From NCBI GenBank assembly GCA_943371025.1, contig CALRTC020000018.1, positions 60,754 through 124,753 on the forward strand: a DNA stretch of 64,000 nucleotides, in the 5' to 3' direction. Position 1 is the first letter of the stretch. Each line of letters opens with the position of its first letter. This DNA comes from Niveispirillum sp943371025 (lineage in GTDB: Bacteria > Pseudomonadota > Alphaproteobacteria > Azospirillales > Azospirillaceae). Under the pieces are notes generated by a model, which had not been told where the DNA came from, did not search any database, and was given only the letters and a program-made list of their open reading frames with translations. Shown here piece after piece: positions 41,401 to 49,889 of the stretch. A program made the translations under genes and the position numbers.

Positions 41401-41709
41401 ATGGACGACCAGACCAATATCGACCGCGCCCGCATCGAACTGGAAGCCGCCGCTTTCCGCCGCCTGCTGGATCATCTTCGCGCCCGCACCGACGTGCAGA
41501 ATATCGACCTGATGAACCTGGCCGGCTTCTGCCGTAACTGCTTGGCCAAATGGTACAAAGCCGCCGCCGAGGAACGCGGTGAGGCGCTCAGTTATGATGC
41601 AGCGCGGGAGCTTGTGTACGGCCTGCCCTATGAGGAATGGAAAGCCCGCCACCAGATCGAAGCCAGTCCCGCGCAACTGGATGCCTTCGCCAAGAACAGC
41701 GCGCACTGA
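41401..41709 (+). CDS. DUF1244 family protein
   Basis: Small cytosolic protein of 102 residues found widely in alpha- and gammaproteobacteria, function unknown. The family signature is strong: AFRRLLDHLRARTDVQNIDL (about 16-35), LAGFCRNCLAKWY (about 39-51), with two conserved cysteines, then ARELVYGLPYEEWK (about 67-80). The ATG at 41401 follows a short untranslated region. The gene is followed by its own terminator at 41713. Confidence 0.92.
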   Translation: MDDQTNIDRARIELEAAAFRRLLDHLRARTDVQNIDLMNLAGFCRNCLAKWYKAAAEERGEALSYDAARELVYGLPYEEWKARHQIEASPAQLDAFAKNSAH

Positions 41710-41712
41710 CCG

Positions 41713-41750
41713 GAAAGGGCCGGAGTCGCGCCCGGCTGGGCGGCCCTTTC
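41713..41750 (+). terminator. Terminator after the DUF1244 gene
   Basis: GAAAGGGCCG (41713-41722) pairs exactly with CGGCCCTTTC (41741-41750), with an 18-base interior that can partly fold, followed by TCCTCC. It lies three bases after the stop codon. Confidence 0.72.
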
Positions 41751-42066
41751 TCCTCCATAACGTTCCATGCCCCTGTTTCCAGCGTTGGAAAGGCCGATCC
41801 TGGCGCATGGTCGGCATGCCTGTTGTGCATGCTGCAAGCGCGAAAGCAAGGCGCCGCCTCGATTGTGCCGCGCAACATTGCAACAGTGTTGCCGAGACTT
41901 CACACAAACAACACGCACAAATGTTTCGCTTCGGCGTATCCACCCGGCCGCTGAACCGGCCACGCCCTGGCCCGGCGTCGCCGTCACTGGACGGGCGCTG
42001 GCGGGATGCTGGGCCACCCGATGGCGGGCCGGCGGCCGTTGATATGACCCGAGAGAAGAAACAGAG
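41751..42066. other. 316-base gap upstream of the TonB-dependent receptor
   Basis: No gene is evident. It should hold the receptor promoter. CAACATTGCAACAGTGTTG (41871-41889) is an inverted repeat with CAACA/TGTTG ends and could be an operator; a Fur-type box is not obvious. The purine-rich GAGAGAAGAAACAGAG before 42067 is the ribosome site. Confidence 0.4.
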
Positions 42067-44286
42067 ATGCAATCCAATCTGAAGCTGGCTTTGCTGGCCG
42101 GCCTTTCCGCCACCACGCTGGCCCTCTCCGTCGCCGCCCAGGCGCAGACCACCAGCGACACGCTGGAAGAGATCATCGTGACGGCCCAGCGCCGCGCGGA
42201 GAACCTGCAGGAAGTCCCGATGTCCGTCGCCGCCATTTCCGGCGAGGGCTTGCGCGACCTGCTGGCCGGTGGTGCGGACATCCTGGCCCTGTCGGCCAAG
42301 GTGCCGGGCCTGTATGCGGAGACCTCCACGGGCCGCATCTTCCCGCGCTTCTATATCCGTGGCCTGGGCAACAATGACTTCTATCTGGGCGCCTCTCAGC
42401 CCGTCTCCGTCATCATCGACGATGTCGTGATGGAGAATGTGGTGCTGAAGAGCAGCCCGCTCTATGACGTGCGCCAGGTGGAAGTGCTGCGCGGGCCGCA
42501 GGGTTCGCTGTTCGGCCGCAACACCACCGCAGGCATCATCAAGTTCGACAGCATCGCGCCCAGCCAGGACACGTCGGGCCGCGCGACCATGACGCTGGGC
42601 TCCTACGGCACGGCCACGCTGGATGCCGGCATGGGCGGCGCGCTGATCGAGGACAAGCTGTCCATGCGCGCTTCGCTGATGTACCAGCGCCGCGACAATT
42701 ACGTGACCAATGCCTATACCGGCCGCAAGCTGGGCGGGCATCAGGACATTGCCGGCCGCGTGCAGTTCCTGCTGACCCCGTCGGACGATACCAGCGCCCT
42801 GCTGAACCTGCATGGCCGCAGCCTGGATGCCACGTCGTCGCTGTTCCGCGGCAACGCCCTGACCAAGGGCTCCAACGAACTGAACAGCAACTACAAGAAG
42901 CGCACCGTCTCCTACAATGACGGTGACAACAACGATCAGGCCTATGATGGCTGGGGTTCGTCGCTGAAGATCGACCATGATTTCGGCGCCGTCACCCTGA
43001 CCTCCATCACCGGCTATGAGACGACGGACGGGTACAGCCGTGGCGACACGGACGGCCTGCCCCTGAACGCTGCCGAAAGCCAGGGCAATATCGACGATCT
43101 GGATCAGTGGACCCAGGAAATCCGTCTGGCCAGCAATGGCGACGGCCCGCTGAACTGGCAGGTCGGCGGCTTCTACTTCAATTCCGACGAACAGCTGTCC
43201 TTCCGCCCTTACCGCTTCTTTGAAACGGGCGGCGCCTCGGGCTTTGTCACGCTGCGCAACCAGAATGAAAGCTGGGCCGTGTTCGGTCAGGCCGGCTATC
43301 AGCTGACGTCCGACCTGAAGTTCACGGCCGGCGTGCGCTATACCGAAGACGACAAGGAAATGGATGTGCTGAAGGCGCTGACCGCCGGCACGTTCAAGTC
43401 CATCGAGAATGGCACCAATCAGGTGCAGGGCGCCTATACGGGTGTCCGCCATGTCGACCTGTCGGACAACAAGGTCAGCTGGGATGCCAGCCTGTTCTAT
43501 GACGTGACGGATGACGCGGCCCTGTTCGCCCGCGTTGCCCGCGGCTTCCGTGGCCCGACGATCCAGGGTCGTACGGTGTCCTTCAATGGCCCGCCGACGA
43601 CCGCCACCTCGGAGACCATCATCTCCTACGAGGCGGGCGTGAAGTCGACGCTGCTGAATGACAAGCTGCGCCTGAACGGTGCCGTCTACACCTACACCGT
43701 CAACGACATCCAGCTGACCGCGTTCGATGCCAACGGCACGGCCCGTCTGCTGAATGCCGACAAGGGCGAAGCCGTCGGCTTTGAGGTGGATGCCGAGCTG
43801 GCCGTCACCCGCAACTTCACCCTGACCGCCGGCGTCACCTATACGGACACGGAGATCAAGGACAAGGCCGTCAGCTCCAGCACCTGCAGCCCCGTCACGG
43901 TCTGCACCGTGCTGGATCCGGTGGTCAGCGGCCGCGCCATGATCGACGGCAACCCGTTCCCGAACGCGCCCAAGTACATCCTGAACTTCACGGCGCGTTA
44001 CGACATCCCGCTGGACAATGGCGGGACGCTGTTCGCCTTCACGGACTGGAGCGTGACCGGCAAGACCAACTTCGTGCTGTATGAATCGGCCGAATTCTAC
44101 AGCAAGGGCGATTTCGAAGGCGGTCTGCGTCTGGGCTACAAGGCCCCGGGCGACGCCTATGAAGTGGCAGCCTTCGTCCGCAACATCACGGACGAGCAGA
44201 ACATCAAGGGCGTGATCGAAAACTTCATGGCCCCCGTGGTCAGCGATCCGCGCACCTTCGGCCTGTCCCTGTCGGCCAAGTTCTGA
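42067..44286 (+). CDS. TonB-dependent outer-membrane receptor
   Basis: Outer-membrane transporter of 739 residues. The signal peptide is MQSNLKLALLAGLSATTLAL with cleavage near VAAQAQ. The TonB box region DTLEEIIVTAQRR (about 33-45) and plug domain (about 50-170, with FYIRGLGNNDFYLG and VEVLRGPQGSLFGRNTTAG) precede a 22-strand beta-barrel that ends in the aromatic C-terminus FGLSLSAKF. The substrate is unknown; this subgroup includes siderophore and complex-carbohydrate receptors. There is no linked FecR, sigma factor or periplasmic transporter. Two strong hairpins follow, so it is monocistronic. Confidence 0.93.
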   Translation: MQSNLKLALLAGLSATTLALSVAAQAQTTSDTLEEIIVTAQRRAENLQEVPMSVAAISGEGLRDLLAGGADILALSAKVPGLYAETSTGRIFPRFYIRGLGNNDFYLGASQPVSVIIDDVVMENVVLKSSPLYDVRQVEVLRGPQGSLFGRNTTAGIIKFDSIAPSQDTSGRATMTLGSYGTATLDAGMGGALIEDKLSMRASLMYQRRDNYVTNAYTGRKLGGHQDIAGRVQFLLTPSDDTSALLNLHGRSLDATSSLFRGNALTKGSNELNSNYKKRTVSYNDGDNNDQAYDGWGSSLKIDHDFGAVTLTSITGYETTDGYSRGDTDGLPLNAAESQGNIDDLDQWTQEIRLASNGDGPLNWQVGGFYFNSDEQLSFRPYRFFETGGASGFVTLRNQNESWAVFGQAGYQLTSDLKFTAGVRYTEDDKEMDVLKALTAGTFKSIENGTNQVQGAYTGVRHVDLSDNKVSWDASLFYDVTDDAALFARVARGFRGPTIQGRTVSFNGPPTTATSETIISYEAGVKSTLLNDKLRLNGAVYTYTVNDIQLTAFDANGTARLLNADKGEAVGFEVDAELAVTRNFTLTAGVTYTDTEIKDKAVSSSTCSPVTVCTVLDPVVSGRAMIDGNPFPNAPKYILNFTARYDIPLDNGGTLFAFTDWSVTGKTNFVLYESAEFYSKGDFEGGLRLGYKAPGDAYEVAAFVRNITDEQNIKGVIENFMAPVVSDPRTFGLSLSAKF

Positions 44287-44295
44287 TGACAGCCC

Positions 44296-44321
44296 CCGGC
44301 GGCCGGACAACCGGCCGCCGG
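44296..44321. terminator. Perfect 11-bp hairpin after the receptor gene
   Basis: CCGGCGGCCGG (44296-44306) pairs exactly with CCGGCCGCCGG (44311-44321) around ACAA. No T run follows, so it probably supports mRNA stability or acts with the terminator 18 bases downstream. Confidence 0.6.
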
Positions 44322-44338
44322 ACGGGATGTGGACATGC

Positions 44339-44371
44339 AAACGGCCCCGGCAGCGATGCCGGGGCCGTTTT
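44339..44371. terminator. Rho-independent terminator, convergent receptor / RNase D gap
   Basis: AAACGGCCCCGGCA (44339-44352) pairs exactly with TGCCGGGGCCGTTT (44357-44370) around GCGA and is followed by T. The A run on the left lets it work for RNase D on the minus strand as well. Confidence 0.88.
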
Positions 44372-44398
44372 GTATGAACGATCAGCGAATATCCGCGA

Positions 44399-45553
44399 TC
44401 ACTTCGCCAGATCGACGATCTTCACCTTCTTGCCGGCGATGGCGAGCGCCAGCTTGCCCTGCTTCAGGCGCAGTGCCGCTTCACCGAACACCTCACGACG
44501 CCAGCCCTTCAGGGCATCGACATCGGCATTGTCGTCGCCGGCGATGGCTTCCAGATCGGCGGAATTGGCGACCAGACGGGACGCGACGTCATTATCGTCG
44601 CAGACCATCTTCAGCAGCACGCGCAGCAGTTCCACGATGGGGGCGATGCCCGATGCGGGTTCCACGCGCGGTTCCGGGCGCGGCAGGGCGCTGTCGGGAA
44701 TGGCCAGTGCCGTGTTGATGGCGGCCAGCAGTTCCGCGCCGTAGCGGCCCTGGGCCATGCCCGGCCCCAGCCCGCGCGTGCGGCCCAGATCGTCGATATT
44801 GGTCGGTGCATGGGCGGCGATTTCCATCAGCGCCTCGTCCCGCAGGATGCGGTTGCGCGGCAGGTCCTTGCGCTGCGCCTCCCGTTCCCGCCACGCCGCC
44901 ACTTCCTTCAGGATGGCCAGGAAACGCGGCTTCTCCGTCCGCACCTTCAGGCGCTTCCAGGCGTCTTCCGGCGCCGTGCGGTAGGTTGCCGGATCGGTCA
45001 GGATCGCCATCTCGTCTTCCAGCCAGACCTCCCGCCCCGTGCGGTTCAGTTTGGCGCGGATCTTCTCGTACGCCGGGCGCAGATGCGTGACGTCGGACAG
45101 CGCATATTGCAGCTGCCGGTCGGTCAGTGGCCGGTGCGACCAGTCGGTGAAGCGGCTGGACTTGTCAATGCGGGCTGGTGTCAGCTTGGTGATCAGCGTC
45201 TCATACCCGACCGAATCGCCAAAGCCACAGACCATGGCCGCGACTTGGGTATCGAACAGCGGGGCCGGTACCGATCCCATCAGGTTGACGAATATTTCCA
45301 GATCCTGCCGGGCGGCGTGGAACACCTTCAGCACCGACGGATCGGCCATCAGATCGAACAGCGGCTGCAGGTCGATGCCCGGGGCCAGGGGGTCAATGGC
45401 GGCGGCATCCTTGGGCCCGGCGACCTGCACCAGGCAAAGCTGCGGCCAATAGGTTTTTTCCCGCATGAATTCGGTATCGACGGTGACGTAATCGGCGCCA
45501 CGGATACGGTCGATGAAGGCGGAAAGGTCTTCGGTGGTCGTGATCAGAGTCAT
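44399..45553 (-). CDS. rnd: Ribonuclease D
   Basis: 3'-5' exoribonuclease that trims tRNA 3' ends, 384 residues. The DEDD nuclease domain starts at VDTEFMREKTYWPQLCLVQ (D26, E28), continues with FHAARQDLEIF (the second catalytic D) and LQYALSDVTHL (the third D plus Y). An HRDC domain follows (LPRNRILRDEALMEIAAHAP), then a C-terminal helical domain to residue 384. I chose the ATG at 45553 (MTLITTTEDL). It converges on the receptor terminators and is divergent from the solute-binding protein gene. Confidence 0.95.
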   Translation of the reverse strand: MTLITTTEDLSAFIDRIRGADYVTVDTEFMREKTYWPQLCLVQVAGPKDAAAIDPLAPGIDLQPLFDLMADPSVLKVFHAARQDLEIFVNLMGSVPAPLFDTQVAAMVCGFGDSVGYETLITKLTPARIDKSSRFTDWSHRPLTDRQLQYALSDVTHLRPAYEKIRAKLNRTGREVWLEDEMAILTDPATYRTAPEDAWKRLKVRTEKPRFLAILKEVAAWREREAQRKDLPRNRILRDEALMEIAAHAPTNIDDLGRTRGLGPGMAQGRYGAELLAAINTALAIPDSALPRPEPRVEPASGIAPIVELLRVLLKMVCDDNDVASRLVANSADLEAIAGDDNADVDALKGWRREVFGEAALRLKQGKLALAIAGKKVKIVDLAK

Positions 45554-45693
45554 GGGCGTGAGTGATACAACAGTCGCTTGCCCCTGTCGAATGCGGATAT
45601 CCGGCAAGCCGACATGCGCCCATGCGGATAGGTATCGGGCAGGCCCCGCCAGGGTATAGGGTGGGTGCGGCAGGATATCCCAGGGAGGCCACC

Positions 45694-46488
45694 ATGCCGG
45701 GGCCAGGGGCCAAACGCACAAAGGCCGGTGCGGTCACGATTTGTGACCGTCGGCGCCTTCTGCTTGCCGGCGCCGCAATGATGGTTCCCGGCATCTGTAC
45801 CGCCGGCGGCGCACCGGGGTCCTGGCTTGTCTATTGCGCCGATGACTTCCCGCCCTACTGCTGGGCCGACCGGGTGCGCGGGGCCATGGGCATGGATGTT
45901 GATATCATCCGTGCCTTGCTGGACCGTGTCGGCGATCCTTACATCATCGAACCCATGGCGTGGTCGCGGGCCTTGGCGGGGCTGGAGCAGGCCCGCTGCG
46001 ACATGCTGTTCGGCCTGTTGCCGACACCGGAACGACGCAAGGAATTCTGCATGGTCGGCTCCTTCCGCGATGGGGAGATCGCGTTTGCCGTGCGTGAGAA
46101 CAGCCGGCTGACCTATGACCGACTTGAGGACCTGACGGGCCTGACCATCGGCACGGCCCTGCGCAACAGCTATGAACCGGCTTTCGACAACGCCACCCAT
46201 TTCCGGCGCGACCCGGCGCGCACCGATGAATTGTCGCTGCTGAAGCTGGTGGCGGGCCGCGTCGACATGGTGGTCGGCGACCGCTTCGCCCTGGAATGGA
46301 AGGCGCGGCAGATCGGCATCGCCGACAAGGTCCGGCTGCTGCCCAGGCCCCTGGCCATATCCCCGCATTATGTCGGCCTGCCCTTCGACCGGACCGACAA
46401 GGCCAGCCGCCTGCAGGCGGCATTGGATGCGGTTCTGGCCGATGGCGGGATCGATGCCATCATCCAGCGCTGGCGTGCGACAGGGTAG
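45694..46488 (+). CDS. Orphan periplasmic solute-binding protein (SBP_bac_3 type)
   Basis: Exported protein of 264 residues from the ATG at 45694, with GGGAGG 5 bases upstream. The signal resembles a Tat leader (CDRRRLLLAGAAMMV) with cleavage near CTAGGA. The mature part fits family 3 solute-binding proteins: WLVYCADDFPPYCW (about 45-58), MGMDVDIIRALLDRVG, ARCDMLFGLLPTPERR, GLTIGTALRNSYEPAF, and a final IDAIIQRWRATG. Amino acids are the usual ligands. No ABC permease or ATPase is adjacent, so it may serve a remote transporter or a signalling receptor. Confidence 0.85.
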   Translation: MPGPGAKRTKAGAVTICDRRRLLLAGAAMMVPGICTAGGAPGSWLVYCADDFPPYCWADRVRGAMGMDVDIIRALLDRVGDPYIIEPMAWSRALAGLEQARCDMLFGLLPTPERRKEFCMVGSFRDGEIAFAVRENSRLTYDRLEDLTGLTIGTALRNSYEPAFDNATHFRRDPARTDELSLLKLVAGRVDMVVGDRFALEWKARQIGIADKVRLLPRPLAISPHYVGLPFDRTDKASRLQAALDAVLADGGIDAIIQRWRATG

Positions 46489-46612
46489 CAGCAAAGCGCT
46501 TGCCGGCCTTGACAACCAAGCCCCGTCCGGTGTGGTGTGCGGCTTCGTGCCGACGGGTCATTCCGCCGGCTTACCCTTTCTGTTGCCCATTCGCACCCGG
46601 GATCGATCCGCC

Positions 46613-48424
46613 ATGCACGCCTATCGCTCGCATAATTGTGGCCAGCTCCGCCTGGACCATGCCGGTCAGACCGTCCGCCTGTCCGGCTGGATCAACCGCA
46701 AGCGTGACCATGGGCAGTTGCTGTTCGTCGATCTGCGCGACCATTTCGGCATTACGCAGCTGGTCGTCGACACCTCCTCCCCGCATTTTGCGGTGCTGGA
46801 AGGTCTGCGCCTGGAATCGGTGGTGACCATCACCGGTGAAGTGGTGGCCCGCACGGCGGAGACCATCAACGAGAACCTGCCCACCGGCCATATCGAGGTG
46901 GTGGTGCGCGATGTGTCCGTGCAGTCGGCCGCCGACCCGCTGCCGCTGCAGGTCAACAGCGAGCAGGATGCCGGCGAGGAACTGCGCCTGCGCTACCGTT
47001 TCCTGGACCTGCGCCGGGAGAAGATGCAGAAAAACATTCTGCTGCGCAGCCACGTCATCGCGTCCGCCCGCCGCCGCATGATCGAACAGGGCTTCGTGGA
47101 ATTCCAGACCCCGATCCTGACGGCCAGCAGCCCGGAGGGCGCCCGCGACTTCCTGGTGCCGAGCCGTAACCATCCCGGCAAGTTCTACGCCCTGCCGCAG
47201 GCGCCGCAGCAGTTCAAGCAGCTGCTGATGGTGTCGGGCTTCGACCGCTATTTCCAGATCGCCCCCTGCTTCCGCGATGAAGACAGCCGCGCCGACCGCA
47301 GCCCGGGTGAGTTCTACCAGCTCGATTTCGAGATGAGCTTCGTCACCCAGGAAGATGTGTTCGCCGCCATCGAGCCCGTCATCCACGGCATCTTCGAGGA
47401 ATTCAGCGGCTTCACGGGCACCAAGCGCAGCGTGACGCCCTACCCGTTCGTGCGCATTCCCTATGCTGAATCGATGCTGAAATACGGCAATGACAAGCCG
47501 GACCTGCGCAACCCCCTGGTCATCACCGACGTGACCGAGGTGTTCAAGCGCGACGACGTGGAATTCAAGGCCTTCAAGGGCGTGATCGAGAAGGGTGGCG
47601 TCGTCCGCGCCATCCGCGCGCCGTCGGTCGGCGACCAGCCGCGCAGCTTCTTTGACAAGCTGAACGACTGGGCCAAGGGCCTGGGCGCCCCCGGCCTGGG
47701 CTATATCCTGTTCGAAGCGGCCGGCGGCAAGGGTCCCATCGCCAAGTTCGTGCCGGAGGCCGCGCAGGCGCACTTGCGTGAACTGGTGGGTCTGAAGGAT
47801 GGCGATGCCGTCTTCTTTGTTTGCGACCAGGTCGGCCCCGCCGCCAAGCTGGCCGGTCTGGCCCGCACCAAGATCGGCGAGACCTTGGACCTGATCGAGA
47901 AGGACACCTACAAGTTCTGCTGGATCGTCGACTTCCCGATGTTCGAATATGACGAGGAGCGGAAGAAGGTCGACTTCAGCCACAACCCGTTCTCCATGCC
48001 GCAGGGCGGGCTGGACGCGCTGCTGAACCAGGATCCGCTGACCATCAACGCCTATCAGTACGACATCGTCTGTAACGGCGTGGAACTGTCCTCGGGCGCC
48101 ATCCGCAATCACAAGCCCGAGATCATGTACAAGGCGTTCGAGATCGCGGGCTATCCGGCCGAGGTCCTGGAGGCCAAGTTCGGCGGCATGCTGTCGGCCT
48201 TCAAGCTGGGCGCCCCGCCGCACGGTGGTTCGGCCCCCGGCATCGACCGCATGGTCATGCTGCTGGCCGACGAGCCGAACATCCGCGAGGTCATCGTCTT
48301 CCCGCTGAACCAGCGCGCCGAAGATCTGCTGATGCAGGCCCCGAACACGGTCACGCCCGACCGCCTGAAGGAACTGCATATCAAGCTGGACCTGCCCAAG
48401 CCGAAGATCACGACGGCCGAGTAA
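46613..48424 (+). CDS. aspS: Aspartyl-tRNA synthetase
   Basis: Class II synthetase of 603 residues, bacterial-type with the GAD insertion. The N-terminal OB domain (about 1-105) has GWINRKRDHGQLLFVDLRDHFG split over about 24-45. Motif 1 is near IRRRMIEQ-like SARRRMIEQGFVEFQTPIL, motif 2 is FRDEDSRADRSPGEFYQLDFE (two halves within about 223-243), and motif 3 is GGSAPGIDRMVMLLAD (about 538-553). The GAD insert spans about 290-425. It might be non-discriminating, charging tRNA(Asn) as well, since many alphaproteobacteria use GatCAB. The ATG at 46613 was chosen; the upstream extension is not conserved. Confidence 0.97.
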   Translation: MHAYRSHNCGQLRLDHAGQTVRLSGWINRKRDHGQLLFVDLRDHFGITQLVVDTSSPHFAVLEGLRLESVVTITGEVVARTAETINENLPTGHIEVVVRDVSVQSAADPLPLQVNSEQDAGEELRLRYRFLDLRREKMQKNILLRSHVIASARRRMIEQGFVEFQTPILTASSPEGARDFLVPSRNHPGKFYALPQAPQQFKQLLMVSGFDRYFQIAPCFRDEDSRADRSPGEFYQLDFEMSFVTQEDVFAAIEPVIHGIFEEFSGFTGTKRSVTPYPFVRIPYAESMLKYGNDKPDLRNPLVITDVTEVFKRDDVEFKAFKGVIEKGGVVRAIRAPSVGDQPRSFFDKLNDWAKGLGAPGLGYILFEAAGGKGPIAKFVPEAAQAHLRELVGLKDGDAVFFVCDQVGPAAKLAGLARTKIGETLDLIEKDTYKFCWIVDFPMFEYDEERKKVDFSHNPFSMPQGGLDALLNQDPLTINAYQYDIVCNGVELSSGAIRNHKPEIMYKAFEIAGYPAEVLEAKFGGMLSAFKLGAPPHGGSAPGIDRMVMLLADEPNIREVIVFPLNQRAEDLLMQAPNTVTPDRLKELHIKLDLPKPKITTAE

Positions 48425-48439
48425 GCGTCACCTGTTCAG

Positions 48440-48479
48440 AAAAAAGCCCGTCGCTGGGGAGCCAGCGGCGGGCTTTTTT
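48440..48479 (+). terminator. Rho-independent terminator after aspS
   Basis: AAAAAAGCCCGTCGCTGG pairs with CCAGCGGCGGGCTTTTTT around GGAG, with one G-T wobble, 15 bases after the stop codon. A run of six T follows the stem. Confidence 0.92.
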
Positions 48480-48510
48480 CTTTCCAGCCGCCTGCATTTT
48501 CCCGCTTGCT

Positions 48511-48527
48511 CCTGACGCAGCGTCAGG
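48511..48527. promoter_or_regulatory. Operator palindrome of the MerR/TipAS regulator
   Basis: CCTGACGC-A-GCGTCAGG is a perfect 8-bp inverted repeat with one central base, 30 bases before the ATG at 48558. TTGCTC precedes it, as expected for a MerR site between -35 and -10. The same type of site occurs upstream of other CCTGACG-type MerR genes. Confidence 0.7.
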
Positions 48528-48557
48528 TCCGACAAGGGGCGGGCAAGGAGCATGAGA

Positions 48558-49352
48558 ATGGACAAGGCATTATCCATCGGCGAACTGGCGGAACGGTCGG
48601 GCATTTCGGTCCGCGCCCTGCGGCTGTACGAGGCCGAGGGGCTGATCCTGCCCGTACGGACCCAGGCCGGGCGGCGTGTCTATCAGACGCGCGACGTGGA
48701 GCGGCTGCAACAGATCCTGTTGCTGAAGAAGGCCGGCTGCACGCTGGCCCAGATCCGCAGCCTGCTGGATCGGCGGCCCTTTGACCCGGCCCGGCTGATC
48801 GATGCCCAGATCGCCGCACTGGAACAGACCGAACGCGGTCTGGCCCAGGCGTTGAGCCTGCTGCGGACGGCCCGCCGGCAGTTGCAGGAGGGGGAATGCC
48901 TGTCCGTCGATGCCCTGTGCGACCTGATCAAGATGGGAGAACAGAGCATGAGTGAGGAAGTCTGGAAGCCGGTTCTGGACCGGTATTATACGCCGGAGGA
49001 CCAGGAGAAATGGCGTCAGGCCAAAGCCGTTTTCGGCCAGGCAGAGCAGGCCGAATTCACGGCCCGCTGGGCTGACCTGATCGCGGAGATCGAAGCCGCC
49101 ATCGCCTGCAAGGTGGCGCCGGAGGATGAGCATGCCATGCGGCTGGCCGTCCGCTGGTACGAACTGCAAAAGCCGCTGGTGGAACAGGTGGGGGTGGAGG
49201 TCTGGAACAAGGCCAGCCGCATGTATCAGGAAATGGACCAGTGGCAGACGCCGCAGGTCCAGGCCCCGTTCAGCGCGGATGTCTACGCCTTCGCGATCAA
49301 GGCCGCCGAGGCCGCCCGCGCCAAGGGCCTGATCCCGCCGCGACAGGGGTAG
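48558..49352 (+). CDS. MerR-family regulator with TipAS antibiotic-recognition domain
   Basis: Transcription activator of 264 residues. The N-terminal winged helix (MerR, about 1-75) has SIGELAERSGISVRALRLYE; a long dimerisation coil (about 76-125, with IAALEQTERGLAQALSLL) follows. The TipAS domain (about 135-255) has MSEEVWKPVLDRYYTPEDQEKW split over its start, and AEFTARWADLIAEIEAAI. The start at 48558 was chosen because AAGGAG ends 7 bases before it; the ATG at 48552 would leave a 1-base spacing. TipAS domains bind thiopeptide or other ligands, but the ligand here is unknown. It is likely autoregulated through the upstream palindrome; no clear target gene adjoins. Confidence 0.87.
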   Translation: MDKALSIGELAERSGISVRALRLYEAEGLILPVRTQAGRRVYQTRDVERLQQILLLKKAGCTLAQIRSLLDRRPFDPARLIDAQIAALEQTERGLAQALSLLRTARRQLQEGECLSVDALCDLIKMGEQSMSEEVWKPVLDRYYTPEDQEKWRQAKAVFGQAEQAEFTARWADLIAEIEAAIACKVAPEDEHAMRLAVRWYELQKPLVEQVGVEVWNKASRMYQEMDQWQTPQVQAPFSADVYAFAIKAAEAARAKGLIPPRQG

Positions 49353-49370
49353 CAGGGGGGGCGGGGCCCC

Positions 49371-49889
49371 CTATGGGCACTGGCTTTCCGCCCCGTACCG
49401 CTCCTCCCGCAATGTCCTCGTCGCCATGTCCCAGCGGAACAGGCGGTCATAGGCGCATTCCGGCAGGTCGGGCAGGGTGGGGCCGCCCAGGGCGCGCAGG
49501 ATGGCGGGGACGGTGTTGCCATGGCCGACGACCAGGGCCACCTGACCCGCCTGCAAGGCCCCCAGCCTTTCCGCCGTGGCGCGGATGTGGGACGGAAGAT
49601 CGCCCGGCTGGATGGTCACCGGCTCTGCCGTGACTCCGGCCAGCGCTGCCGCCGGGGCTGCTGTCTCCGCCGTGCGTCTGGCGGGACTGGTCAGGACCAG
49701 GTCCGGTGGGGTTGTCCGCAGCAGGTCGGCCAGTGCCTGGGCGCGGCCCTGCCCCTCTGCTGTCAGGCCCGGATCGGTCCCGGTGGATTTCTCCGCATGC
49801 CGGACCAGGATCACCTGCTGCGCCGTGGCCGGCAGGGCCAGACACAGCGACAGGGCAAGGGCGGCGGCCAGATGGGTCCGGCGGGTCAC
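49371..49889 (-). CDS. Secreted histidine phosphatase family protein
   Basis: Histidine phosphatase of 172 residues with a cleavable signal (MTRRTHLAAALALSLCLALP). The catalytic phosphohistidine motif is LVRHAEKS (about 28-35), with the second histidine in VVGHGNTVP (about 127-135) and an SPARR segment (about 74). The GTG start at 49889 overlaps the xerD stop by four bases (GTGA), so the genes are translationally coupled. Secreted members can be phytase- or SixA-like. Because of the signal peptide a role in the periplasm is likely, and a direct link with recombination is not obvious. Confidence 0.82.
   Translation of the reverse strand: MTRRTHLAAALALSLCLALPATAQQVILVRHAEKSTGTDPGLTAEGQGRAQALADLLRTTPPDLVLTSPARRTAETAAPAAALAGVTAEPVTIQPGDLPSHIRATAERLGALQAGQVALVVGHGNTVPAILRALGGPTLPDLPECAYDRLFRWDMATRTLREERYGAESQCP

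Noticed and set aside
41329..44340. A 1003-codon open frame on the minus strand opposite the TonB-dependent receptor
   Set aside because: It is antisense to a clear receptor with signal peptide, plug and terminal aromatic residue. Its composition (many H, Q, A, V, G) is that of a frame created by high GC.
46571..48379. A 602-codon minus-strand frame opposite aspS
   Set aside because: Histidine/glutamine-rich shadow of a clear class II synthetase.
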